Shown here: positions 1 through 7,342 of the stretch, piece by piece
How the letters are laid out: every line of letters starts with the position of its first letter
How positions within the stretch are numbered: position 1 is the stretch's first letter
Source of the DNA: an uncultured SAR86 cluster bacterium
GTDB lineage: Bacteria; Pseudomonadota; Gammaproteobacteria; Magnimaribacterales; D2472
Assembly (NCBI GenBank): GCA_902512655.1
Contig: CABXJR010000006.1
Location: 1 to 41,290 of the forward strand
DNA: 41,290 nt
Direction of reading: 5' to 3'
Notes under the pieces: generated by a model
The model's database searches: none
Told to the model about the DNA's origin: nothing
Seen by the model: only the letters and a program-made list of their open reading frames with translations
Made by a program: the position numbers and the translations under genes

Positions 1-1
1 T

Positions 2-373
2 GCAAATGAAAGGTTAAAAATTTACCGATCTTTAAATGATGCTATAAATAATGAAGAAGTTAATAAGATTCTAGAAGATCTCAAAGATCGATGTGGCAAA
101 CCAAATGATGATTTTTTAAATCTAATTGAAAGTTCAAAGCTACGGATACTTGCAAATAATATAGGTATTAAAAAGATCTATTCGAATCTAGAAAAGGCAA
201 TGATTACATTTAATAGTAATTTAAGCGATCAAGTTTATAAAAAATTAATTGGATTGATTCAAACTGGATCAGCTAAGATAAAACTTGATAACGAAAATAA
301 AATAACTCTTGATGTATCTGAGACTAATAATAAAAGAATTGCTGTTGCAGGGTTGCTGAATGAACTCATTTAG
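2..373 (+). CDS. mfd: Transcription-repair coupling factor Mfd, C-terminal fragment
   Basis: The window opens inside a gene, and 123 codons plus stop are visible. The fragment has the C-terminal domain of Mfd: a start like ERLKIYRSLNDA, then LKDRCGKP (the family's ELxDRFGxxP element), then RILANNIGIKKI and a LIGLIQ segment near the end, all in E. coli Mfd order. In the family this domain holds Mfd autoinhibited until it meets stalled RNA polymerase, after which Mfd removes the polymerase and recruits UvrA. The translocase motor lies upstream of the window. The stop overlaps the next gene's start by 14 bp, so the two are probably co-transcribed and coupled. Confidence 0.88.
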   Translation, partial: ANERLKIYRSLNDAINNEEVNKILEDLKDRCGKPNDDFLNLIESSKLRILANNIGIKKIYSNLEKAMITFNSNLSDQVYKKLIGLIQTGSAKIKLDNENKITLDVSETNNKRIAVAGLLNELI

Positions 374-1232
374 ATTGATTGTAATATTATTTATTTTTAG
401 CTTGAGCTCCATTGCCCAAGGTGAAAATCTAGAAGAGTATATGATTGAGGTTATTGTCTTTGAGCAACTTGAAATAATTGGTAATGAAAAGCTCGAGCCA
501 AAAGATTTGAATCTAATAGATCTTAATACCATCGCTTTGCTGGATAAGCCTAAAATTGTTCTTAATAAAAAAACAATTCTCCAATCTTTTAACTATGAAG
601 ACACTGAATTATTAATTAGTCAGATAATCATTGATAAAAATATAAATGAACAAATACAAGCCAATGATCCTCCAATATCAGCAAAGAAAATAAATGAAAG
701 CAAATGGTATGAAAGACAAGAAAACCTTAACCAACTCGATAATATTTATCGTAGACTTGATCGAAGAAATGAGTATCGAATCCTACATAAGTTATCATGG
801 CTTCAGCCTGCACTTGGAAAAGTCGAATCGCCCTTTGTGCATGAGATATTTGATGATAACGGATTTTTGATTAGGCTTTATAAAAGCAGATACTTGCATC
901 TTGATGTGATTGCTTATATTGAAAGTAATCTTAGAACGGACAACAATCCAGATGTAATAAAAGAAATAAAATTTGACGCTTTAAAAAACTCAATTCCTGA
1001 TAATGTTACACATCATAAGATTGAGATAGGTGCTGAGATAATAAACTCCGATGAAATCTACAAAACTGATCAAGAAATAACTCAAGCCAGACCCGATGCA
1101 CCCAAATCTATAGAAGTCGGCAAAGTAAAATATTTATTAAATGAAGAAAGAAGGATTTTTAAAAATGAATCTCATTATTTTGATCACCCAAAAATAGGGA
1201 TCATCATTTCAGTTTATGACTCATCTTTGTAA
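360..1232 (+). CDS. csiV: CsiV-like periplasmic protein (DUF2803 family)
   Basis: A 290-residue protein with a signal peptide: a short polar N-terminus, a hydrophobic stretch at about residues 5-18 and a likely cleavage after AQG. The mature start YMIEVIVFEQ and the end YFDHPKIGIIISV match the family's opening 'Y.VEvivF' strand and closing 'yFDHPkfGvi' segment. CsiV in Vibrio is a periplasmic peptidoglycan-binding partner of a penicillin-binding protein; the role here is inferred. Position directly after mfd agrees with the order I recall from Pseudomonas. The middle (about 100-240) is poorly conserved and rich in Lys/Asn/Ile. The 3' end overlaps convergent nfuA by 19 bp. Confidence 0.72.
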   Translation: MNSFRLIVILFIFSLSSIAQGENLEEYMIEVIVFEQLEIIGNEKLEPKDLNLIDLNTIALLDKPKIVLNKKTILQSFNYEDTELLISQIIIDKNINEQIQANDPPISAKKINESKWYERQENLNQLDNIYRRLDRRNEYRILHKLSWLQPALGKVESPFVHEIFDDNGFLIRLYKSRYLHLDVIAYIESNLRTDNNPDVIKEIKFDALKNSIPDNVTHHKIEIGAEIINSDEIYKTDQEITQARPDAPKSIEVGKVKYLLNEERRIFKNESHYFDHPKIGIIISVYDSSL

Positions 1233-1816
1233 AATGCGTTTTCATCTAGGCTATGATCTGTCATATCTTTAACGCCTACTAATTCTGGCAAGGTTTCTAA
1301 GAGAGTTTTTTCAATACCATCTTTCAAAGTCACGTCAACCATTCCGCAACCCTGACACCCTCCTCCAAATTGAAGAATGGCATACATATCATCAGTTATT
1401 TCCATTAAACTCACAACGCCTCCATGGGACTCGAGCATGGGATTAATTTCATTGTAAATAACATAATTGACCCGATCCTCTAATGGACTATCAGACGAAA
1501 TGTTTGGCAGTCTTGCATTTGGTGCTTTAATTGTTAGCTGACCACCAAAATTATCAACATCGTAGTTAACCTCTGCATCCACAAGAAAAGGAATGCTTCT
1601 CTCTTCAACATAAACAGACAGTTTTGGTAGTGAGATTAAACTATCGGAAGCAACAATTTCATCTGGTTTGCAATAAGCCAAGCAAGTTTCAGCATTCGGA
1701 GTGCCGGGATCAGAGATAAAAACTCTTACAGCAGTGCCAGGCTCATTTTTCTCATCTATTAACTTAGACAGATAATCTTCGGCAGTACTGGTAATTGTGA
1801 TAATCTTGCTTGTCAT
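1214..1816 (-). CDS. nfuA: Fe/S biogenesis protein NfuA
   Basis: A 200-residue Fe-S carrier with the two-domain NfuA layout. The N-terminal half (about 1-100) is a degenerate A-type scaffold. The C-terminal Nfu domain carries GGCQGCGM, with cysteines at 154 and 157 as the expected cluster ligands (149 and 152 in E. coli, near-identical length). NfuA receives [4Fe-4S] clusters and passes them to apo-proteins, especially under oxidative or iron stress. The start codon lies only 3 bp from the divergent DUF2970 start, so the promoter must lie inside the neighbouring coding sequence. The 3' end overlaps csiV tail to tail. Confidence 0.93.
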   Translation of the reverse strand: MTSKIITITSTAEDYLSKLIDEKNEPGTAVRVFISDPGTPNAETCLAYCKPDEIVASDSLISLPKLSVYVEERSIPFLVDAEVNYDVDNFGGQLTIKAPNARLPNISSDSPLEDRVNYVIYNEINPMLESHGGVVSLMEITDDMYAILQFGGGCQGCGMVDVTLKDGIEKTLLETLPELVGVKDMTDHSLDENAFYKDES

Positions 1817-1819
1817 AGT

Positions 1820-1981
1820 ATGTGGCTCAAAAGAATATTAGCTTCGTTAATGGGTATTCGCACCTCAAAAGATTTAGAGAATGATCTAAGCAATCTCAGT
1901 ATTCCAAAATTTATTATTCTATTTTTAACCTTAAATGTAGTGTTTATAAGTCTGATTATACTCGCAATTAATTTGATATGA
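1820..1981 (+). CDS. Small DUF2970-family membrane protein
   Basis: A 53-codon gene reading MWLKRILASLMGIRTSKD at the start. Residues 1-27 give the DUF2970 pattern: a short amphipathic 'W...i.aSl.Gi.s...' helix then a charged linker. Residues 28-53 form one hydrophobic membrane helix starting SIPKFIILFL. Length and layout fit the family, whose function is unknown. Its stop overlaps the trmA start as ATGA, a classic translational-coupling junction, which supports the gene being real. It is divergent from nfuA with a 3-bp gap. Confidence 0.75.
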   Translation: MWLKRILASLMGIRTSKDLENDLSNLSIPKFIILFLTLNVVFISLIILAINLI

Positions 1982-2985
1982 ATAAGTTGTCTAAATTCTG
2001 TCATGAACTAAGCGACCTCACGGGAATTAAGCCTAAAATTTATTTGTCACCAGCAACAGGTTATAGAGCAAGAGCCGAGTTCGGTTTTAGCAAAAACTCT
2101 TACACAATGGTAGAAGATAAACAGAAGATATACATGGATAATTCATCAATTCCTCATCCAAGTATTCAACGGCTAATGCCAAATTTGCTATCTAAAATTA
2201 ACGATTCTGAGGTGTTGAAAAAGAAATTATTTCAAATAAATTTTAGAACATCCGGGACAAAAGTATTGGCCTCACATATTTACCATAAACCACTTCAGGA
2301 AGAATGGATTTTAGCTGCAAAAGAAATTCAAGATAGCCTAGAAAACCTATCTATCACTGGAAGAAGTAAAAAACAAAAAATATTAATTGGCGAAGAAGAT
2401 CTAGAATTGATTTGCAATTACGATAACTCTAGTTTTAAGATCCTGCAAAATGATTTGGTTTTTTTTCAGCCTAATTTTTATCTTTACTCTTTAATGATCT
2501 CATTCATTGTTAAGCAAATTGAGAATCCCAAGGATTTATTGGAGCTATATTGTGGCTGTGGCGGCTTTACCCTTCCCTTGGCATCAAAATTTAATAAAGT
2601 ATTTGCAACAGAAAATAATAGACATTCAATTAGATTGCTGAAAGATTCCATCAAATTAAATAATCTTTCCAATATTGAAACTGTAAGACTCTCAGACGAT
2701 GAAACAGCATCTGCAATTGCAAATGAACGGCCATTTAGAAGATTAAAAAATATTGATATGCAATCCTATCAATTCAGCCATATTTTAGTAGATCCACCTC
2801 GAGTTGGGTTAAGCGCTCAAACAATCAAACTATCAAGGCAATTTAAAAACATGATTTATATTTCATGTAACCCAGAAACATTTCTAAAAGACATGGTTAA
2901 GGTAGACAGAAAGATTGAATCTATTGGTATTTTTGATCAATTTGCTAATACGCAACACTTAGAAGTTGTTGCATTGCTGAAATAG
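1978..2985 (+). CDS. trmA: tRNA (uracil-5-)-methyltransferase TrmA
   Basis: A 335-residue SAM-dependent enzyme that makes 5-methyluridine at tRNA position 54 in the T loop. Visible are the RNA-binding N-terminal opening (YRARAEFGF), the SAM site LLELYCGCGGFTLPLA at about 188-203, the catalytic segment ILVDPPRVGL, the nucleophile Cys297 in YISCNPE, and the general-base Glu329 in QHLEVVALL. All are in the TrmA rather than RlmC/RlmD arrangement. It is about 30 residues shorter than E. coli TrmA, mostly at the N-terminus. The start is fixed by the ATGA overlap with the DUF2970 gene. Confidence 0.95.
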   Translation: MNKLSKFCHELSDLTGIKPKIYLSPATGYRARAEFGFSKNSYTMVEDKQKIYMDNSSIPHPSIQRLMPNLLSKINDSEVLKKKLFQINFRTSGTKVLASHIYHKPLQEEWILAAKEIQDSLENLSITGRSKKQKILIGEEDLELICNYDNSSFKILQNDLVFFQPNFYLYSLMISFIVKQIENPKDLLELYCGCGGFTLPLASKFNKVFATENNRHSIRLLKDSIKLNNLSNIETVRLSDDETASAIANERPFRRLKNIDMQSYQFSHILVDPPRVGLSAQTIKLSRQFKNMIYISCNPETFLKDMVKVDRKIESIGIFDQFANTQHLEVVALLK

Positions 2986-3007
2986 TAAAAGTCTAGACTG
3001 TATTATT

Positions 3008-3172
3008 TTATTTATTTTTATCTGAAGTTATATTTTGACTATTCTTTTCTGCAGTCTGCTTTAGCTTGGCTTCGGCAAGCATCCAGTCAACTATTTTATC
3101 CTCTTGATATTTTGTGGTAGCTTGCAAGAGCTTTTTGTGTAGAAAGTCCATTGTTCGAGAGTAGCTAGCCAT
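3008..3172 (-). CDS. Hypothetical 54-residue protein, convergent to trmA
   Basis: An open frame of 54 codons starting MASYSRTMDFLHKKLLQATT, with a helical, charged composition (Lys, Glu, Gln, Ala) and no membrane segment or cysteine. It fills an otherwise empty interval between trmA and the acyl-CoA dehydrogenase and reads like a protein (a KYQEDKIVDWMLAEAKLK amphipathic stretch at about 22-39). I do not recognise a family. No clear Shine-Dalgarno precedes the ATG, and an in-frame GTG lies five codons upstream. It could be a chance frame; homologues in related genomes would settle it. Confidence 0.4.
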   Translation of the reverse strand: MASYSRTMDFLHKKLLQATTKYQEDKIVDWMLAEAKLKQTAEKNSQNITSDKNK

Positions 3173-3232
3173 AGCTAAATAATACACTAAGATATTGCCT
3201 TGAGAAATGGAGATGAGATACTAAGATCTAAA

Positions 3233-4414
3233 ATGTTAATACAGTTAAATCAAAAACAAATAAAACTCCAAAATGAGCTTCAAGAATATTTTGAAAGCTT
3301 GATTACGCCTGCCCTCAGAGCAGAGTTAAATGAACCAGAACACTTCGAAGGGGGTGGACCCGAATTTAAAAAAGCCATGAGAACCATGGGGTCTGATGGA
3401 TGGATAGGCTTAAGCTGGAAAAAAGAATTTGGTGGCAAGGAGTTGAGTCCGATTGAGCAATACATCTTTGTAGAGACAGTCATGAGAACTGGCTTCCCCT
3501 TCCCCTTTTTAACGACTGAATCTGTTGGTCCTATGATTGCAGAACATGGTTCTGCATGGGCAAAGGAGGAAATAGCAACCAAGATTCTTAAAGGTGAGCT
3601 AATTTTTGGAATTGGATACTCGGAACCAAATTCAGGTACTGACTTAGCATCATTGCAAACAAAAGCAATTAAACAAACCGATGGATACTTAATCAATGGT
3701 CAGAAGATGTGGACAAGTTTAGCTAATTTCTCTGACTATATTTGGTTAGCAACAAGGACTGATTTTGAAGTGAAAAATCACAAAGGAATCTCAATGTTCA
3801 TTGTTCCAACAGATGATCCTGGATTTTCCATGTCTGCAATAAATACATTGGGAGATGTAAGAACCAATGCAACATTTTATGACAATATTCATGTACCAGA
3901 AACTCACCTAGTGGGAGAACTCAATCAAGGTTGGTCATTGATAACAAGCCAGCTCAACTTAGAACGCCTAGCGCTTGTTAATCATGGACCCGTAGAAGAA
4001 CTTTATAAGGATGTCTTAAAAACTGCTCGATCTACAAAAATTAACAATGACCAATATTTAAGTGATCTGTCATGGGTTAAACATAATTTTGCTCAAGTTC
4101 ACTCAGGCATTGAAGCTCTTAAACTTATTTGCTGGAAACAAACTTGGATTATGGAATCAGACCAGTTAAATATGGCTGAGGCATCTGTTGCTAAGGTCTA
4201 TGGATCTGAATTTTTTATTGAGGCCTACAGACTTATGATGGAAATCATGGGTGAGCTCAGCATTCTAAAAAATAACTCTGAATTAAGAATCTTAAATGCG
4301 AGACTTGAACGCATGTACAGAACCGCTTCAATTCTAACGTTTGGTGGCGGAACCAATGAGGTCCAGCGAGATATTATTGCCATGGCTGGATTGTTAATGC
4401 CAAGGACACGCTAA
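3233..4414 (+). CDS. Acyl-CoA dehydrogenase, probable catalytic subunit
   Basis: A flavoprotein of 393 residues from ATG 3233. An in-frame TTG at 3200 would add 11 residues, but ATG 3233 gives the family-typical opening (MLIQLNQKQIKLQNELQ). The middle-domain signature IGYSEPNSGTDLASL and the flavin/substrate segment NGQKMWTS are present. Glu244 in LNLERLAL sits where isovaleryl-CoA dehydrogenase and the mycobacterial ChsE4/FadE26 type carry the catalytic base; the MCAD-type position reads FGGGTNE and has no acid. It resembles the first member of heteromeric steroid/branched acyl-CoA dehydrogenases. TAATG coupling (1-bp overlap) to the next gene supports an obligate pair. The substrate is unknown. 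Confidence 0.9.
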   Translation: MLIQLNQKQIKLQNELQEYFESLITPALRAELNEPEHFEGGGPEFKKAMRTMGSDGWIGLSWKKEFGGKELSPIEQYIFVETVMRTGFPFPFLTTESVGPMIAEHGSAWAKEEIATKILKGELIFGIGYSEPNSGTDLASLQTKAIKQTDGYLINGQKMWTSLANFSDYIWLATRTDFEVKNHKGISMFIVPTDDPGFSMSAINTLGDVRTNATFYDNIHVPETHLVGELNQGWSLITSQLNLERLALVNHGPVEELYKDVLKTARSTKINNDQYLSDLSWVKHNFAQVHSGIEALKLICWKQTWIMESDQLNMAEASVAKVYGSEFFIEAYRLMMEIMGELSILKNNSELRILNARLERMYRTASILTFGGGTNEVQRDIIAMAGLLMPRTR

Positions 4415-5520
4415 TGGATTTTTCTGAGCTATCACATCAAACTGAAATCAGGGATTCATTGGACAAGATCCTTAACGAGCATTGCTCACAAGAACGCTTA
4501 AAAGATTATGATTCAAACTTCAAACATGATGAAAATTTACTTTCTTTATTATCTACCAATGGTTTTCTAGGATTAGGTCTAAATGAAAAATACGGCGGCA
4601 GTGGAGAAGATCTTTATGATCTGGGCATATTATTTGAGCGACTTGGATACCACGCTGCGCCATTGAGTTTAAGTGGTTGTTTGGTAGATGTAGCTCAAAC
4701 AATTCAAAAATTTAGCAATGAAGAATCTTGTAATGAAATACTCAGCTCAATCATTGCAGGTGAAGTCTACACCTCAGCAATTTTAGAACCCTCCAACCAA
4801 GATCCTGAAAATCCAATTACTACAGCTAAAATGGATGATAATCAGCTGATAATTTCAGGAACTAAATATTTATCTGAGATAACCTCAATAGCTAAAAGCC
4901 TTCTTATTTCAGTTAATTCAGATGAGGGTGTGTTATTAGTTCTAGTTGATTCAGATCAAGTTCAGTTAACTGAGTTAACTAGCACGGCCAACTCTCCTCT
5001 TTTTAAAGTAGAACTAGATTCAGTCAGAGTAAATAGAGAATCTATTATTCACGAGAAAGGTAGAGGTTTAGAGGCTTTGAGGTACCTTATTCAAATAAAC
5101 ATGGTAATGAGAAGTTATATTGCTCTAGGTGTGACTGAAAAAATGACATCATTAATAGCGGGATATACATCTGAGAGAGAACAATTTGGAAGAGTCATTG
5201 GAACTTTTCAAGCTGTATCGCATAAAGCTGCAGATTGTTTTATAGAACTTGAATGCTTAAGGCTTGTTAATCAACAGGCTTCTATAAACTTAAATTCTAA
5301 CCTTGATTGTGAAAATGAGGCCTTGGTATCGAAAATTTGGGCTGGTAATGCCTGTCATAAAATTAGCTACTCAGCCCAACACCTGCATGGAGGGATGGGA
5401 GTTGATAAAGATTATGTGCTGTGGAGATATTGTTTACTGGCTAAAGAATGTGAGCTAATTAACGGTTCATCCAGCCAAAATATTGACAGACTGGGCAAAA
5501 ATTTAACTACAAATCAGTAA
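4414..5520 (+). CDS. Acyl-CoA dehydrogenase, probable partner subunit
   Basis: A 368-residue acyl-CoA dehydrogenase fold. The N-terminal helical domain is followed by GFLGLGLNEKYGGSGED (about 50-66), a diverged middle domain lacking the usual 'EP.aGSD' signature (it reads LEPSNQDPE), then the flavin-contact segment YTSEREQFGRVIGTFQA and HLHGGMGVDKDY. At the positions of the two known catalytic glutamates it has Met (NMVMRSYIAL) and Asn (ELINGSSS), so it probably lacks a catalytic base. This suits the structural subunit of an alpha2beta2 enzyme with the gene before it. It ends one base before convergent etfA. Confidence 0.87.
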   Translation: MDFSELSHQTEIRDSLDKILNEHCSQERLKDYDSNFKHDENLLSLLSTNGFLGLGLNEKYGGSGEDLYDLGILFERLGYHAAPLSLSGCLVDVAQTIQKFSNEESCNEILSSIIAGEVYTSAILEPSNQDPENPITTAKMDDNQLIISGTKYLSEITSIAKSLLISVNSDEGVLLVLVDSDQVQLTELTSTANSPLFKVELDSVRVNRESIIHEKGRGLEALRYLIQINMVMRSYIALGVTEKMTSLIAGYTSEREQFGRVIGTFQAVSHKAADCFIELECLRLVNQQASINLNSNLDCENEALVSKIWAGNACHKISYSAQHLHGGMGVDKDYVLWRYCLLAKECELINGSSSQNIDRLGKNLTTNQ

Positions 5521-5521
5521 G

Positions 5522-6451
5522 TTATAACTGTTCAGCTAGCTCAGGTAATGCGTTAAATAAATCAGCGACCAGGCCGTAATCAGCTACTTGAAATATAGGT
5601 GCGTCTTCATCTTTGTTTATTGCAACGATTACTTTTGAATCTTTCATACCGGCTAAATGCTGAATGGCTCCGCTAATACCAACTGCAATATATAAGTCTG
5701 GAGCAACAATTTTCCCTGTTTGACCAACCTGATAATCATTTGGAACAAATCCCGCATCAACAGCGGCCCTTGAAGCTCCAACTGCAGCCCCCAGCTTGTC
5801 AGCAATAGTTTCCAAGAGATGGAAATTATCTCCTGATTGCATGCCTCTTCCACCAGAAATGACAATACTTGCAGCGGTAAGTTCTGGTCGATCACTTTGT
5901 GCAATCTCTTCATTTACAAATGAAGATAAATCAGAGACACCATCTGCAGATATGGATTCAACAGATGCGGATCCACCACTAGCATTTACTGGATCAAAAG
6001 CAGTGGCTCTCACAGTGATAACTTTTATTGCATCGCTAGATTTAACTGTTGCTATACAACTTCCAGCATATATTGGCCGTTTAAAAGTATCCTCTGATAC
6101 AACTTCAGTAATTTCAGAAATTTGCTGAACATCAAGCAATGCGCTGAGTCTGGGTAAAACATTCTTACCAAAAGTTGTTGCTGGAGCGAGAATATGAGAA
6201 TAATCAGCTGCAATTGATTTAATTAAATTTGCTGTGCTCTCAGCTAATTGATTTTCGTATGCAGAGTCATCGGTTAAAATAACTTTTGCAACGCCCTCTA
6301 CGGCTGCAGCTTCATCTGCTACAGACTGACAAGCATTGCCAGCTATTAGTATGTGAACCGCGCCACCAATTACATTTGCTGCTGCTACAGTGTTAAGTGT
6401 TGCTGGCTTAAGATTAGTATTATCGTGTTCTGCTATAACTAATGTACTCAT
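5522..6451 (-). CDS. etfA: Electron transfer flavoprotein alpha subunit
   Basis: A 309-residue ETF alpha (FixB family). The N-terminal nucleotide-binding-like domain spans about 1-185. The C-terminal FAD domain carries SGGRGM (199-204), GASRAAVD (about 225-232), QVGQTGK (241-247) and the ETF-alpha signature [17 protein letters not shown] (253-269), then [16 protein letters not shown]. The ETF dimer takes electrons from acyl-CoA dehydrogenases and passes them to ETF-QO, both encoded here. The start overlaps the etfB stop by 4 bp (ATGA). Confidence 0.97.
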   Translation of the reverse strand: MSTLVIAEHDNTNLKPATLNTVAAANVIGGAVHILIAGNACQSVADEAAAVEGVAKVILTDDSAYENQLAESTANLIKSIAADYSHILAPATTFGKNVLPRLSALLDVQQISEITEVVSEDTFKRPIYAGSCIATVKSSDAIKVITVRATAFDPVNASGGSASVESISADGVSDLSSFVNEEIAQSDRPELTAASIVISGGRGMQSGDNFHLLETIADKLGAAVGASRAAVDAGFVPNDYQVGQTGKIVAPDLYIAVGISGAIQHLAGMKDSKVIVAINKDEDAPIFQVADYGLVADLFNALPELAEQL

Positions 6452-7200
6452 GAAATCACCTTTGCTTCATTTTTTAATTTGCCAACCAATTCTTCAACTG
6501 ACTCAACCTTAATACCTTCTTGTCTTGCGGCTGGTAATTCAACCGATATTAATTCCATGCGAGGTGCTGAATCAATGCCCATAGCATCAATTGGTTGAAC
6601 ATCTAATTCTTTTTTCTTTGCCTTCATGATATTAGGCAATGATGCATAACGTGGTTCGTTCAATCGAAGATCAGTTGTAATAATGGCTGGAAGTGAAACT
6701 TTAATAGTTTGGAGACCTCCATCAATCTCACGAGTAACAGAAGCAGAATCTCCATCAATAGAAATTTCTGAGGCAAATGTAGCTTGGCCATAATTTAATA
6801 GAGCTGCAAGCATCTGACCTGTCTGGTTGTTATCTCCATCAATGGCTTGCTTGCCAAGTATCACAAGTTGAGGGGATTCTGCCTCAATAACTTTTGCTAA
6901 TGCTTTAGCAATCGCAAGTGGTTCAAGCAATGAATCTGATTCGACTAATATCGCTCTATCCGCACCTAAGGCTAAAGCAGTTCTGAGCTGCTCCTGCGAG
7001 TCTGATTTACCAACAGTTACAGCAATAACTTCAGTTGCTATTCCAGCTTCTTTTAATCTTACAGCTTCTTCAATGGCAATTTCACAAAAGGGATTCATTG
7101 CCATTTTGACGTTGTTAAGATCAACGTCTGATTGATCTCCAAGAGGTCTAACTTTCACGTTGTAATCAACAACACGTTTGATTGGTACTAATATTTTCAT
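6448..7200 (-). CDS. etfB: Electron transfer flavoprotein beta subunit
   Basis: A 250-residue ETF beta (FixA family): [18 protein letters not shown] at the N-terminus, [16 protein letters not shown] at about 36-51, and the signature around [16 protein letters not shown] (113-128), which in the family forms the AMP site and the docking face for dehydrogenases. It is first in an etfB-etfA operon read from a well-formed promoter at 7227-7254, divergent from the ETF-QO gene. Confidence 0.97.
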   Translation of the reverse strand: MKILVPIKRVVDYNVKVRPLGDQSDVDLNNVKMAMNPFCEIAIEEAVRLKEAGIATEVIAVTVGKSDSQEQLRTALALGADRAILVESDSLLEPLAIAKALAKVIEAESPQLVILGKQAIDGDNNQTGQMLAALLNYGQATFASEISIDGDSASVTREIDGGLQTIKVSLPAIITTDLRLNEPRYASLPNIMKAKKKELDVQPIDAMGIDSAPRMELISVELPAARQEGIKVESVEELVGKLKNEAKVIS

Positions 7201-7226
7201 ATATAGGGCTCGCTAATTTTGATACT

Positions 7227-7254
7227 ATTATATTTCGTTATAATTATTTATCAA
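7227..7254 (-). promoter_or_regulatory. Predicted sigma70 promoter of etfBA
   Basis: On the minus strand, TTGATA (7249-7254) is followed after a 16-base AT-rich spacer by a perfect TATAAT (7227-7232), about 26 bases before the etfB ATG. It is five of six at -35 and six of six at -10. The spacer is one base under the 17-bp optimum. Confidence 0.6.
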
Positions 7255-7295
7255 TTTTTAATATAATAATATTCGTTCGATAGTTATGTAAGGGA

Positions 7296-7301
7296 TATAA
7301 T
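7296..7301 (+). promoter_or_regulatory. Predicted -10 element for the ETF-QO transcript
   Basis: A perfect TATAAT lies 41 bases before the ETF-QO ATG in the divergent intergenic region. No convincing -35 hexamer stands 16-18 bases upstream (TTCGTT/TCGTTC), so the promoter may be weak or activator-dependent. Confidence 0.35.
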
Positions 7302-7342
7302 TGTAATGTTTTTTTACCACTAAAAAAAGAGGGAGCTGGCTC

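Noticed and set aside
2990-2999. Perfect 10-base palindrome AGTCTAGACT after trmA followed by T-rich DNA, as a terminator
   Set aside because: The stem would need a loop of at least three bases, leaving only three pairs, and the T tract is interrupted.
3200-3232. TTG start for the first acyl-CoA dehydrogenase adding 11 residues
   Set aside because: ATG 3233 matches the family N-terminus and the extra residues look like upstream leader.
3280-3696. 138-codon antisense frame in the first acyl-CoA dehydrogenase
   Set aside because: It mirrors the dehydrogenase codons and has no recognisable protein pattern or ribosome site.
5653-5913. Open frames inside etfA in other frames (also 5796-6128 on the plus strand)
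   Set aside because: No family pattern, and they lie wholly within a well-supported gene.
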